Counted from the first letter of the stretch, positions 21,642 through 32,480 are shown. The stretch: DNA of 64,000 nt from Diphasiastrum complanatum (GCA_029204225.1 CM055101.1:43894180-43958179); one strand, 5' to 3'. Program-made: numbers and translations. Notes: generated by a model not told the origin, from the letters alone.

Positions 21642-21920
21642 ACTCTGAATGTTTTTGATCATTTTTCAGAAGCCTATTGTCAATCGATCATCTACCGCAG
21701 TTCTTCATATGATACCTGATTACCTAGACAACAAGAATAAGTGACGGCAACCCCCGATCCTTGCACATCACCCACAATATTTGTGAAATGAAATGCATTT
21801 GTCTGGGCATGCATATGAGAGAGAGAGAGAGAGAGAGAGAGGTGGGCCAGTTTGCGTGGATGTACTACGTGCTACTTCGCATTGGCGAAGGAAGGAGAGA
21901 GATAGAGAGAGAAATATATT
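21642..21920 (-). promoter_or_regulatory. 5' leader/promoter of the coiled-coil gene with GA/CT repeats
   Basis: A (GA)n tract at 21817-21841 and a second GA-rich stretch at 21893-21916 lie 176 to 275 bases upstream of the MGNGG start; on the gene's sense strand they read CT. CT/GA tracts are common in plant 5' UTRs and core promoters and are bound by BPC-type factors. The transcription start was not located. Confidence 0.4.
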
Positions 21921-22029
21921 TATATATGCTCTATCACGAATCCAGCGGCACGAATCCAGCGGCTGAGAAACAGTTTCACGGCGACGTGGGAATAAAGCAC
22001 ATAAAGCATGCTCTTATAAACTATTGAAT

Positions 22030-22200
22030 ATGTAATGAATGTTCAATGAAGAGTCTGCCACCTGCTGGTGGTAGCATACCACCAGGATGATGTGAGAGGG
22101 GCTGAGGGTGCTCTAGGAGGCTGAGCTGCTAGCGGGCTGAGGTGATATAGGGAGTCTAGCTGCTAGAGGGGTTGAGGTGTTATAATAAAATCCCTTGGTG
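22030..22200 (+). repeat. short GGCTGAGGTG-type direct repeats
   Basis: Several variants of GAGGGGCTGAG and GGCTGAGGTGATATAG recur between about 22095 and 22175. It is a small degenerate minisatellite upstream of the coiled-coil gene. Confidence 0.5.
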
Positions 22201-22355
22201 CATATATTTATAGAAAATTAAGTAGGTACATTGATGAAAAAGATATATACACTCGAAAGTAGAATTTTAAACAAAAGTAAACTCAAACAAGAGGGAAGCT
22301 TGCAGTAAATCTAAGATTAATCCAGACCTTGGCATAAAAAATAAAAGTGCAAAAA

Positions 22356-22772
22356 CTATGATGATGTCAGTGGGAGTCTGCCAATTGACTGCAGCAGATC
22401 AAAAAAGTGAGGAGGTGGTGAGTCAACTAATGAAGGGAGATGAGATGTAGCAGACCCAGCCATCATTGCCCGTTGCAGGATTGATAGGGCCTGAGCACGT
22501 TGCAGGGCAATGGAAATACGTTGTTTGAAAGAAGCCACGAGAATAGAACCATGAATATCTTGACGCTCTGCCGCCTGATGAGAACACATGCGAAGAAAAT
22601 CCTCAAAGTGTCGATGCAAGGTGCCATAAGTCTCAATTGCCAAGGGAATGAGAGAATCAGTAGGGTGTCTGTCGGAGTAGTTTTTTTCCTTCTCTTGTGC
22701 TGCCACGCCTGCCGCTAAACGTGTTACCTGCCGGGTGCTCAGGTTTGATTTATATTTTGAAAGCAACTCCAT
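22356..22772 (-). CDS. unassigned 138-aa ORF, possibly transposon-derived
   Basis: The frame contains a basic N-terminus (TRQVTRLAAGVAAQEKEK), then DSLIPLAIETYGTLHRHF followed by EDFLRMCSHQAAERQ and a Ser/Ala-rich tail. The block with an F/L-x-PLAIE-x-x-G-x-x-H pattern resembles the tail that follows the RT in some non-LTR retrotransposons, but that is recall, not a search. There is no RT upstream; on the minus strand the upstream DNA (above 22772) lacks an RT motif. It could equally be a captured gene fragment. No promoter was identified. Confidence 0.35.
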   Translation of the reverse strand: MELLSKYKSNLSTRQVTRLAAGVAAQEKEKNYSDRHPTDSLIPLAIETYGTLHRHFEDFLRMCSHQAAERQDIHGSILVASFKQRISIALQRAQALSILQRAMMAGSATSHLPSLVDSPPPHFFDLLQSIGRLPLTSS

Positions 22773-23239
22773 GAGGAAAATATTTGTCGACCTTTATCTC
22801 TCCTCGAAAATATGTCATTCTCTTTTTACAATGTGTATTATCTTTTTACGGAATGTGTGTTCTCTCTCTAGGAATCGGGACCTTGTCCTCAGGCTGCCTC
22901 CCTCGGGCAAGGAAGGCCTCCTCAAACATGGCCTTCTAGCATACAAGATGGTAGTCAGTCGTCGGATGAAATATACCTAACATAGAAGTTGCATACGGAC
23001 TGCTCTATACCTGACATAGAAGTTGCTAATGAACAGTGAGATTCAACTTTTTTATAAATCCCTGCCATGGCTGTAATCAGGCTCTTTCTAACCAACCACA
23101 ACATGCCACATGTATGTTTTTAAGCTTCATGAATGCTACAGTAATAAGGTGAGCAAGTGTTGTGACTTTTCCCATAACATATTAACCATAGAGCATTTGT
23201 ACCTTGTTGGCATTTTAGAGGGGCTCTTTTTCAGCCAAC

Positions 23240-24457
23240 TGTAGCACAGGCATCCCAAAGGGAGCCGGGAACCACGACTTAGCTTCCCAGCCTTCAACTC
23301 TTGCCATCCAAACCCACTTGACATACAAGCAGCCAACTCGCCAACAACGATCAGACTTAACCAACTTGAAGTTCCGAAAACCAACATTGAGATCCAACCT
23401 GGCGCCATGCCAGATCGGGGGTCCCGATGTGGGTGACTTCCCTCCAAGCAAGCCGCCCAACATACATCAAACTTAACCAACTCGAAGCTTCGTTACAAAC
23501 GAGTAACATCCATTCCAAGCAAGCGGTCTGACTTACATCAGACTTAACCAACTGAAAGCTTCGTCACGAGCGCTGGAAGCCAACCTGGCGCCACGCCAGA
23601 CTGGACAGCCATGAACAGGTAACATCCACCCAAGCAAGCCATCCAACTCAACCGACAGGTTAGAGCCCGTTCCCCAAGAGCTTAACCCATTCACGTTCAT
23701 GCAAGGAACACTCAGAACCACAAGCCGCGACAGATATGGAAACAACCAGTTCCTGAACCCAATGGTCCTGACAGCATACCGCTGGCGCCACGGACCGAAT
23801 GGTCCCGACGGCATACTGCTAGCGTTCCGGGATACGACCCTCAACTATGTGCCAAGTTAAAAATTTTGAAAGCGACTTTACAACTGGCACTTTTACCGAA
23901 CACTGAAACCCAGAAGGTAATCAGAGTCAGTTTGAGAAAAATCCCACTTTATTGATAAATCTGAGAAGGTTACATTTCAAGTGTGTGACCGACCCTAGTC
24001 TCCGGGGCGCTAGCATGCCAAGGCGAGAGCCAGGACAACATTCCAGCAAGGGAGGCTGAGACTTGGTTGGAGCTCGCCCTGAGTCGCAACCCGCACTCCC
24101 CTATAGTATTGGTGTGATTCGGCACCCCCCCTCATACCAAGCACTCTACCCAAGCTGGTAAAGCACGTTTTTCTCTCTCTAGGATTTTCTCTTTCTAGAA
24201 AGTCATTTTCTTTCTCTAGATTTTATTGATCCCCAGGCTTCCTTTAATCATGCCTAGATCGTGTGAGGTGATTGCACATCGATCTGAGCTCTCTGGACTT
24301 CGCTAGAACCAATCAAAGATTTTCAGCCATAGGAACTTGGCGCCGGCTGGATTCTGGTCACAGTGGCGTCGGGAGCAGCAGGGGCGCTGCTGGCGCCGGG
24401 GACATAGCTGGCGCCGATGGCGCCGGAAGTAAAGCTTGTAAAGGTAGCTTTACAACA
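23240..24457 (-). repeat. 3' LTR of the non-autonomous element
   Basis: Read on the minus strand it runs from TGTTGTAAAGC (24457) to GCTACA (23240). The promoter-proximal part (24340-24430) is rich in GGCGCC palindromes. ORFs inside it duplicate those of the other LTR and show no known domains. Confidence 0.92.
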
Positions 24458-27043
24458 TCCACCCCACCTTTATAAAATCTGATGTCCTCATCAGATGTCA
24501 GATTAAAGTAAAGGTGTCTCCCAATTAAAATAACTATACATTTAAGCTACTTGGCACAGTACTCAATTTACTGGCTACTTTTTATTAACATTGAAGCTGG
24601 CACACCACAAGTCGGAGGCTCAGCTCTTTGTACTAAAAAATTACATAACTTGAAACATATCTTTGTCTGGGAAAAGCGTAGATTTGATATCGCTTTCGTA
24701 AAACCGAAAAACCTTATTAACTGCTGACAGAGGCCTTTCTTTGAAATGTTCGCCCCTGTCGCTTCTGACTTTTGACTTTGGAACTCCTTTGAGCTCCTGA
24801 TTTGTCCTTGATGCACTTTGTGTTGAGCTCCCTGAGCTCCAGATTTGTTCAGTTCCGCACAGGTATCAGGGCTCCCTGAGCCAAAGGATTTATCGTTTGA
24901 TTGCCCACTTTATGGTCCACTTCGTGCCTTGTTGCTTCTGCACCTTGATTTCTCTCCTTGTCCCAGTCTAATCTTGATACTTTTCCATCTTGGCTCTTTA
25001 AGGTAGGCAAAGATTGAGTACTCCGCAATGCACCTCTCACTTAGCTTGAAGTAGCTCTTTGAATCAGCCCAAATGTAACCATTGACCTCGTGGAAAGCCA
25101 AAGGGTCGCACCAGTTTGATCCGCATCCGAACTAACTCTTCGCGTTTGTTTGAAGCACCATGTTCGTCGCGCAAAACTTGACTTTCACAATTCCATCACT
25201 GGTTAGTTGCCTCACAGTCAAAACAAGAAGTGTACATCGAGCTTGGCTTCAAGTAGCTCTCTTTGAATCAGAAACATGCACCCAGAGTTTGCACTAATCC
25301 GATCTCAACGCGAACTGTCCCTTAGCGTCTGTTCGAAATACCAAGTCTCTCATGCAAGACTCAACTTTCACAGTTCCTTCATTGATCAGCTGCCTTACAC
25401 GTAACACAAGCCAACGTACTCATATGTTTCCTCATCATTGCTGGTCCAGAGAAAGCCTATAACAAACTTTCCTTTCCACAACAAAAACTTGTCAACTTAT
25501 TAGGTCCAAAGTTCGCCAGTATCCTCGTGTGAGTATGGCTAGGTCACCTTGAATTTGCCCCCATTTTGATCAACTTTCATTCAAAATTTGCCCCAAGAGA
25601 GAGGTGTGTGTGATAGTTTCCCTCCACTTAATAAATCAGCTGATCGGACTTAGAGTAGAGTTCTTCGGACAAAAAGCCTTTCCAACACTTTGCTTCCCAT
25701 CTACTAGGATTATGGCTCGATCCAACTTGTTGCCAATCTCTAAAGAGGATCCTAGTCTTTTCCCCTTTGAGGAAAAACTCAACTGATACTGGATATCACC
25801 CATGCTCAGTGAGTTTCAGTTCCGAAGGTGGTCGTCCCAAAATGAAGACCAATTGCTATAGAAGATCTCCCCTGAAATTGCCCTTTCCAACTTTTGATTG
25901 CCTGCTTGCGTCTGGTGGGCGTTGTCGCAAATGAAACTAACCCAAGAAACAGGCTAGCCATCCATCCTTTGCAAACATTGAGTTTTCGTTGTCGTTCACG
26001 TGCGAGTACTTGAACTGCAAATCCGCCGCACAGATTTTGGATATCGCCCATGCTCAGTGAGTTTCAGTTCCGAAGGTGGCCGTCCCAAAATGAAGACCAA
26101 CTGCTCCATAGAAGATCTCCCCTGAAATTGCCCTTTCCAACTTTTGACTTCCTGCTTGCGTCTGGTGGGCGTTGTCGCAAATGAAACTAACCCAAGAAAC
26201 AAGCTAGCCATCCATCCTTTGCAAACATTGAGTCATTTCGTTGTCGTTCGCGTGTGAGTACTTGAACTGCAAATCCGCCCCACAGATTCTGTAGTCCTCT
26301 TTGTTTGATGGTATCAGCCTTCAAAAGAAAAGGTTCCTTCTCGAGCCATCAGCTCCTTGTATAACAAGCAATCATGCAAACCAGGCAAAGCACGAGTACT
26401 AAGACTCACCACGAATACGTACAAGTAAGACACTCAGGCAGGTTTACTAACAAGTAACAAAGACAAGGTCCCCCTTTGAGATGGTCCTGCCAACAGACCT
26501 TTGCTTGGCCGCGCTCATATAAATCGATCACGGAATCAGCCCACATAGGACACTCCTCCAACTATCCGTGCTTTCACCATTAAGCAGCACATTGCCTCAG
26601 TCACGCCCCACCACTTTTTGGTCGATAGCCCTTATAGCTAAACGATCGGCAGCTATCCCGCACCGGCAGCTAACCACCCGTGCTTTACACCCGAATTCGA
26701 ACAGCATCTCTGTATCAATGGTTAACCCGTACAGTTCGAATATGTCGCCCCGCACCCCACAAGGTACAGACCGTGCTTTCACCTCCCTAGGCAGCACTTT
26801 GCCTCATTCGTCCTACGTGCAAACAGCGCCAGGCCCGAACCGCGAGAACTGACCGTGCTTACATCTCAAGGGCAGCACCTTGACTCATCAAGTCCCCCGT
26901 TCTGCCGACCACCCCGACCGTGGACGCACCCATGCTTACACTGTGGGCAACACCTTGCACAACAGTTGTCTTGATGAACCCCAAACCGTGGCCATTTTTG
27001 TGAGATCCGCATAGCTGACCGGCCAGTCGGCTCTGATACCACA
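24458..27043 (-). other. non-coding interior of the LTR element with internal duplications
   Basis: There is no long conserved frame. A tandem duplication of about 247 bp occupies 25791-26037 and 26038-26289. A weaker duplication pairs about 25040-25215 with 25240-25400 (both with GAAGTAGCTCT and AACTTTCACA motifs). Between 26566 and 26960 a CCGTGCTT...GGCAGCAC...TTGCCTCA pattern recurs about five times at roughly 80-110 bp spacing. Confidence 0.75.
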
Positions 27044-28261
27044 TGTAGCGCAGGCATCCCAAAGGGAGCCGGGAACCACGACTTAGCTTCCCAGCCTTCA
27101 ACTCTTGCCATCCAAACCCACTTGACATACAAGCAGCCAACTCGCCAACAACGATCAGACTTAACCAACTTGAAGTTCCGAAAACCAACATTGAGATCCA
27201 ACCTGGCGCCATGCCAGATCGGGGGTCCCGATGTGGGTGACTTCCCTCCAAGCAAGCCGCCCGACATACATCAAACTTAACCAACTCGAAGCTTCGTTAC
27301 AAACGAGTAACATCCATTCCAAGCAAGCGGTCTGACTTACATCAGACTTAACCAACTGAAAGCTTCGTCACGAGCGCTGGAAGCCAACCTGGCGCCACGC
27401 CAGACTGGACAGCCATAAACAGGTAACATCCACCCAAGCAAGCCATCCAACTCAGCCGACAGGTTAGAGCCCGTTCCCCAAGAGCTTAACCCATTCACGT
27501 TCATGCAAGGAACACTCAGAACCACAAGCCGCGACAGATATGGAAACAACCAGTTCCTGAACCCAATGGTCCTGACAGCATACCGCTGGCGCCACGGACC
27601 GAATGGTCCCGACGGCATACTGCTGGCATTCCGGGATACGACCCTCAGCTATGTGCCAAGTTAAAAATTTTGAAAGCGGCCTTACAACTGGCGCTTTTAC
27701 CGAACACTGAAACCCAGAAGGTAATCAGAGTCAGTTTGAGAAAAATCCCACTTGATTGATAAATCTGAGAAGGTTACATTTCAAGTGTGTGAACGACCCT
27801 AGTCTCCGGGGCGCTAGCATGCCAAGGCGAGAGCCAGGACAACATTCCAGCAAGGGAGGCTGAGACTTGGTTGGAGCTCGCCCTGAGTCGCAACCCGCAC
27901 TCCCCTATAGTATTGGTGTGATTCAGCACCCCCCCTCATACCAAGCACTCTACCCAAGCTGGTAAAGCACATTTTTCTCTCTCTAGGATTTTCTCTTTCT
28001 AGAAAGTCATTTTCTCTCTCTAGATTTTATTGATCCCCAGGCTTCCTTTAATCATGCCTAGATCGTGTGAGGTGATTGCACATCGATCTGAGCTCTCTGG
28101 ACTTCGCTAGAACCGATCAAAGATTTTCAGCCATAGGAACTTGGCGCCGGCTGGATTCTGGTCACAGTGGCGCGGGGAGCAGCAGGGGCGCTGCTGGCGC
28201 CTGGGACATAGCTGGCGCCGATGGCGCCGGAAGTAAAGCTTGTAAAGGTAGCTTTACAACA
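27044..28261 (-). repeat. 5' LTR of the non-autonomous element
   Basis: Same 1218-bp length as the left copy, with about 19 substitutions and no length change noticed. On the minus strand it precedes the PBS and so is the 5' LTR that would drive transcription. Confidence 0.92.
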
Positions 28262-28266
28262 CCAAC

Positions 28267-28902
28267 CTAGCCCCATGAGTGAAAAGTTACAAAGAAAAGG
28301 CCCTTTATCAAAAGTAAATTTGTTAGCTTGTCGTGATAATGGTAAGCTATTGTGACCATTTGCTAAAAGCTAAGGTGTCACTCATAAGTGAGTTTGTGCA
28401 TTTGAATGAATTTTTTCTTCTTCTTCTAAATTGCAATTTTTGCTTTTTATTATTATTATTTTGCATTGAGTAAGTTATTGAAAGATGGATTTTTTGTGAG
28501 ACCTTTATGCTAGACAAAAATAATTATGGCGAGCCCATTAGATTACATCCTATAAGAAGTTCAAAAAAGAACTTATTCTATACAAGGGGACTCTCTTCTG
28601 ATTTAGAAGAACTTGAACCAATATAGGCTTCTCGTAGTCTTCCAATATCAACATTCATGAAGGCACTATCGCGCTCAGGGGGTGTCAATTAAGACACGGT
28701 TGGTATCCGAGAGAGATGGTTCATGGGCAGAGGAGGCCCGACTCAGCTTGTTCAAAAGATGTTGTTTCAAATCATCTGGTATCTGGAAAATTAGATTAAA
28801 AAAAAAAACCGGTTTGATATTCAATGAATTTGCATTTCTTTTTGCAAGAAATATAGCTTGCGGATTTCTTGAATTGCTTAGAGAGCTTGGTGTACATCCT
28901 AT
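28267..28902. other. intergenic, no gene seen
   Basis: AT-rich DNA to the right of the LTR element. A minus-strand reading near 28690-28610 gives an unbroken run (about PERDSAFMNVDIGRLREAY) that I could not place in any family. Confidence 0.35.
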
Positions 28903-29172
28903 CTAGTCTTTGTTTTGAAGAGGGGAAGACTGCACAAGATCATTCAAATGCATGAATGAGAGGGCATCGAAGGAAACAACATAAATCATGATTAGATCCC
29001 TGAATTTAAGGTAATGCTCATAGAATACCTCTATGTTTTGTTGAGTGGTCTTGAAGACATGAAGATATGGATGAAATAAGGATTTGAAATAATCTATATT
29101 AGTATCAACACCGAACTCATCTATTAATTTGGAAAGTGACTCCTTTGTGTCAAAATAGGAAGAGAAAGCCAT
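28903..29172 (-). CDS. unassigned 89-aa ORF
   Basis: An ATG-initiated frame with FDTKESLSKLIDEFGVD and a helical, Phe/Tyr-rich centre (VFYEHYLKFRDL). The last part resembles the general shape of a gag helix but no family is recognised. Flanking minus-strand frames are broken. It may be a fragment of a longer decayed protein. Confidence 0.25.
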   Translation of the reverse strand: MAFSSYFDTKESLSKLIDEFGVDTNIDYFKSLFHPYLHVFKTTQQNIEVFYEHYLKFRDLIMIYVVSFDALSFMHLNDLVQSSPLQNKD

Positions 29173-29512
29173 ATTGGTGTTGTGATATTGATTCTATGCC
29201 AGGAGATGGGTAGAAACTCACAAGTATAGCAAAGGGCGTGCACAGAATTGATATATGGCTATTCTAGCAAATATCACTTCTATGTGAGTGGGTAGGCTAT
29301 AGTCAAAAGTCATTGAACTAGGCATGCACAGATGCGATATTGTGAAAATCGAGACAAAAAATGAAGAAAATGTCAAAAAGTAACAAGTTTTTTATGATTC
29401 ACCTTGCACAGGCGGCAATTGGCACATGGCACTTTTTTGTTGGTCTATACAAACCATGCATGCAAGTCAACGATCGTTGCCACATGTTGATACCCGATTG
29501 GGTCGGTGGATT

Positions 29513-29655
29513 CCACACGTGTGACATGTGTCACCATGGATTGGGTCAACAATTTCTCACGTGCCATCTGTCGTCACGCAATTGGGCATTTGATTTTTGC
29601 ACGTGTGGCCAATGTGCATTTGCACGTGCAAGCAAAAGATGTATAAAAGTGACAT
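29513..29655 (+). promoter_or_regulatory. cluster of CACGTG boxes upstream of a TATA box
   Basis: Four CACGTG-type cores occur near 29515, 29558, 29601 and 29623, followed by TGTATAAAAG at about 29640. This is the layout of a plant promoter responsive to bZIP or bHLH factors. No gene follows; the next recognisable coding DNA is a gypsy integrase scrap, so it may be an LTR promoter. Confidence 0.45.
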
Positions 29656-29834
29656 CCTGAGGCCATTTGGCAATTATTTTCAAGATTTTGCAGTCGATCG
29701 CTTATGTGCTTGATCAGAGCCACTACCCAATGCCATGCCCGACGTCGCATACAGAAGCGTATGATTTAGCTCTATTTATATAGAGTGTCTATTTAGGTTA
29801 TACGGGTTACAAAGTGACATTGTGAGTGATTATG

Positions 29835-30112
29835 TTCTGAAATTCGTCGGTCACTTTTGGGTATCCATATCCACTAAATTAGAGATGCCTTTGAGCTTTA
29901 GCTCTTTCGATTATCCTGAATGATATGGTAAGACTGAAAAAACTAATCAAACGATGAAGCAAATGTCGTGTGCATCAGTTTCTTGACAACAATCTTAATG
30001 GGAGGAATATTAGCCCTTAATTGAGTTTATCTATAATAGTAGTAAGCATTTGGCTATCAAATATAGCCCATTAATGCTTAGGCAATCAGAGGATCTATCA
30101 GTTGCTTGAAAT
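29835..30112 (+). mobile_element. Ty3-gypsy integrase fragment
   Basis: The reading KFVGHFW, then KTEKTNQTMKQM and an (E)EY...SKHLAIKYSP-type tail matches the second half of a gypsy integrase core (the region around the catalytic Glu). It contains several stops and ends at an AT repeat near 30115. Nothing else of the element is adjacent. Confidence 0.75.
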
Positions 30113-30113
30113 C

Positions 30114-30114
<1 letters not shown>

Positions 30115-30150
<36 letters not shown>
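30115..30150. repeat. (AT)n microsatellite
   Basis: About eighteen AT units at the right end of the gypsy integrase fragment. Confidence 0.9.
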
Positions 30151-30157
<7 letters not shown>

Positions 30158-30335
30158 ATAGGAAGATCAAAAGTTACTAATCCTAGTTTTGTTCATGATT
30201 GGATCAAAAATTAAGCATCGAATAACTAAAAGTAAAATCATGAGGTTAATTGTACTAAGGACTCCTTAGTTTTCATCATCCAAATGCGAGTCTTGTGTGG
30301 AAGCTTGCCCATCACTCTCATTATCAGACACCTCA

Positions 30336-31653
30336 CATTTAGTTGATAGTGAAGCTTTAACAACATAATCAATAATGAATCCTATGAAAAATCCCACATG
30401 TCCTAAATTTTTTCTCTTTCTTAGATTTGTAGGTGGTTGTAAGCTAAAATAATATGTATTGTGTGAAAAAATCAGATCCAATGCTTGTCAAGAAAGTGAT
30501 TTTTGAGGACCTTGAGTAGATCTACCATGACCTACATGCATGAGAGGTTGCACACTACCAAGTTACTCTTGATCAACTCGGACTTTGATGAGCTATCAAA
30601 CACAATTTGGATCTAGGAAAGAGCTCTTGTACACACAAAAAGTAAACATCATCCAAAGTCAAGCAAGTTTCATGCATATCCTTGAAAAAACTAAGTAAAT
30701 CTCATTATGGAAGAGCCAAAGAAGCACCTTGCTCTCGGGTAAAGAGATAAACCAACCAAACTCTTGGGTAGAGAGAGAATAGACCAAAAAATTTCAAATA
30801 AAAAATTGATTAATTCTCAATATTGTTCACAAGTATAATGAAACTCGACATCCATATAGTGGTAGATCGAGATGCCACTCAATAAGGCATGTAGTCACCT
30901 CTAAATATGATTGGATCCATGATTTTCACCTCATAATTTGATCGGACCCCACAAGTCAATGTGATGATAAATTTGACCTATGGTGCACTACCTACCAATT
31001 TGCACTATATGACATGTGTCAACTCCTCATAGGGATCAAGAAGGATGTCTCTTTGCCTATCCTAAACATGCATTTTTATTTGTACAAGTCATGAGGGGAG
31101 TGGGACCCAACCTCATGTCAGAAATGGTGAACTCCTGCAACTTTGCCATGACGCAAAGCGAAGCGACACGAAGCGAAGGTCAAATGGCGAACAATTTGCG
31201 AAAGTCAACGTACCTCAGAAACTCGAGAGCTTGGTTGGTTTATCTCTTTACTCGAGAGCAAGGTGCTTCTTTGGCTCTTCCATAATGAGATTTACTTAGT
31301 TTTTTCAAGGATATGCATGAAACTTGCTTGACTTTGGATGATGATTACTTTTTGTGTGTACAAGATCTCTTTCCTATATCCGAATTGTGTTTGATAGCTC
31401 ATCAAAGTCTGAGTCGATCAAGAGTAACTTGGTAGTGTGCAACCTCATGCATGGAGGTCATGGTAGATCTATTCAAGGTCCTAAAAAATCACTTTTTTGA
31501 CAAGCATTGGATCTGATTTTTTCACACAGTACATATTATTTCAGCTTACAGCCACCTACAAATCTAAGAAAGAGAGAAAAAATTAGGACATGTGGGATAT
31601 TACATAGGATTCATTATTGATTATGTTATTAAAGCTTCACCATCAACTAAATG
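30336..31653. repeat. large inverted repeat: two 432-bp arms, 453-bp spacer
   Basis: The left arm is 30336-30768 and the right arm 31222-31653. The right arm is the reverse complement of the left with scattered mismatches, and inner and outer ends match closely (for example AGCCAAAGAAGCACCTTGCT and its complement). Part of the arm (30490-30780) is related in direct orientation to the copia LTR at 49075-49340. The spacer holds an LTR fragment of the next copia element. Confidence 0.88.
31117..31222 (+). repeat. truncated 5' LTR of the copia element
   Basis: TGTCAGAAATGGTGAACTC through GTCAACGTACCTCA matches the beginning of the LTR at 34228 (TGTCATAAGTGGTGAACTC...) with roughly one change in ten bases. 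It ends abruptly where the inverted-repeat arm starts. Confidence 0.8.
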
Positions 31654-31749
31654 CAAGGTCAAAGGCATCGGGACTCTATAACTGCGAACACTGTCAGGTC
31701 AAGCAGAGCTGCTAGGAGCACTCTACGTGCCTTCACTGAGAAAAGATCT

Positions 31750-32480
31750 GCTATCAATCTCCAAGATGGCAGATCTTGGAATTTGACTTTTGTTCGATGG
31801 CAATACATGCCGCATGATTGAAAAAACTACAAACAAATTGCTAATGGTTGGATGCAGAGAGGGAAACCTCTACCAAGCCAAGATAATTAGCAACTCTGAT
31901 AGCATATTAAATGCATCAGAAAATGAAGATCAGCTCTGGCACAAGAGAATGTATCATTTGAACATGAGGAGCTTGTATGACATGTGTAAGAAAGACATAG
32001 TCACAGTTCTAAAGATATCAAGACCCGATACTGAGTTCTACGAAGCCTGTCAGAAAGGCAAACAACATCGAAATCCATTCACACATGAGGGAAGAAGAGC
32101 CAAAGAAGTTCTTGAGCTCGTCCACTTAGATGTCTGTGGACCAATGAAAATGAATTCGCTCTCAGGATCAACTGACGTTCATAGATGATTACAGCCGGAT
32201 GACTACAATCTACTACCTAAAAAAAAAATCTGAAGTGTTTGATTCCTTCAAGAAGTTTGTGGCATTTGCAAAGCGACACACCTCAAAGAAGATCAAATCA
32301 TCAAATCTAACAATGGAGGTGAGTACAAGAGCAAAGAATTTTCAAAATTCTGCCAAGAACAAGGGATCGAACATCAGTTCACTCCTGCGTACACACCAGA
32401 ATATAATGGTGTCACGGAAAGAAGAAACAAGATGCTAGTTGAAGGAGCCAGATGCATGATGGCACAGGCTCGATTGCCAG
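31750..32480 (+). pseudogene. copia pre-integrase and integrase remnant
   Basis: The frame 31790-32188 contains LWHKRMYHLNMRSLYDM and LVHLDVCGPM (first catalytic Asp of integrase). Frame shifts follow near 32190 and 32300. The core continues as VFDSFKKFVAFAKRHTSKKIK in 32199-32438. The region after the catalytic Glu is largely deleted, and the DNA jumps to the acidic linker before RT. Confidence 0.82.

Larger units (their letters stand above)
23240..28261 (-). mobile_element. complete non-autonomous LTR retrotransposon (LARD-like)
   Basis: Two direct repeats of 1218 bp (23240-24457 and 27044-28261) enclose 2586 bp. Both begin TGTAG and end ACAACA on the plus strand. The 5-bp duplication CCAAC flanks the element (23235-23239 and 28262-28266). 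The complement of a Met-tRNA PBS (GGCTCTGATACCA, about 27029-27041) lies just inside the right LTR, and a polypurine tract in complement (CCACCCCACCTT, about 24461-24472) just inside the left LTR, so transcription is on the minus strand. By eye the LTRs differ at roughly 19 sites (about 1.6%). No gag, protease, integrase or RT motif was found in the interior, so it would need enzymes from another element. Confidence 0.92.

Noticed and set aside
23136-23844. Several minus-strand ORFs with Trp/Gly-rich sequences, repeated near 26859-27618
   Set aside because: They lie within the two LTR copies, differ in length between copies and have no recognisable domain.
24272-24475. 67-aa Gly/Ala-rich ORF, repeated at 28076
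   Set aside because: It arises from the GGCGCC-rich part of the LTR and runs antisense to the element.
29361-29660. 99-aa plus-strand Cys/His-rich ORF
   Set aside because: The Cys and His codons come from the repeated CACGTG and CATGTG boxes; it reads more like a promoter than a zinc-finger gene.
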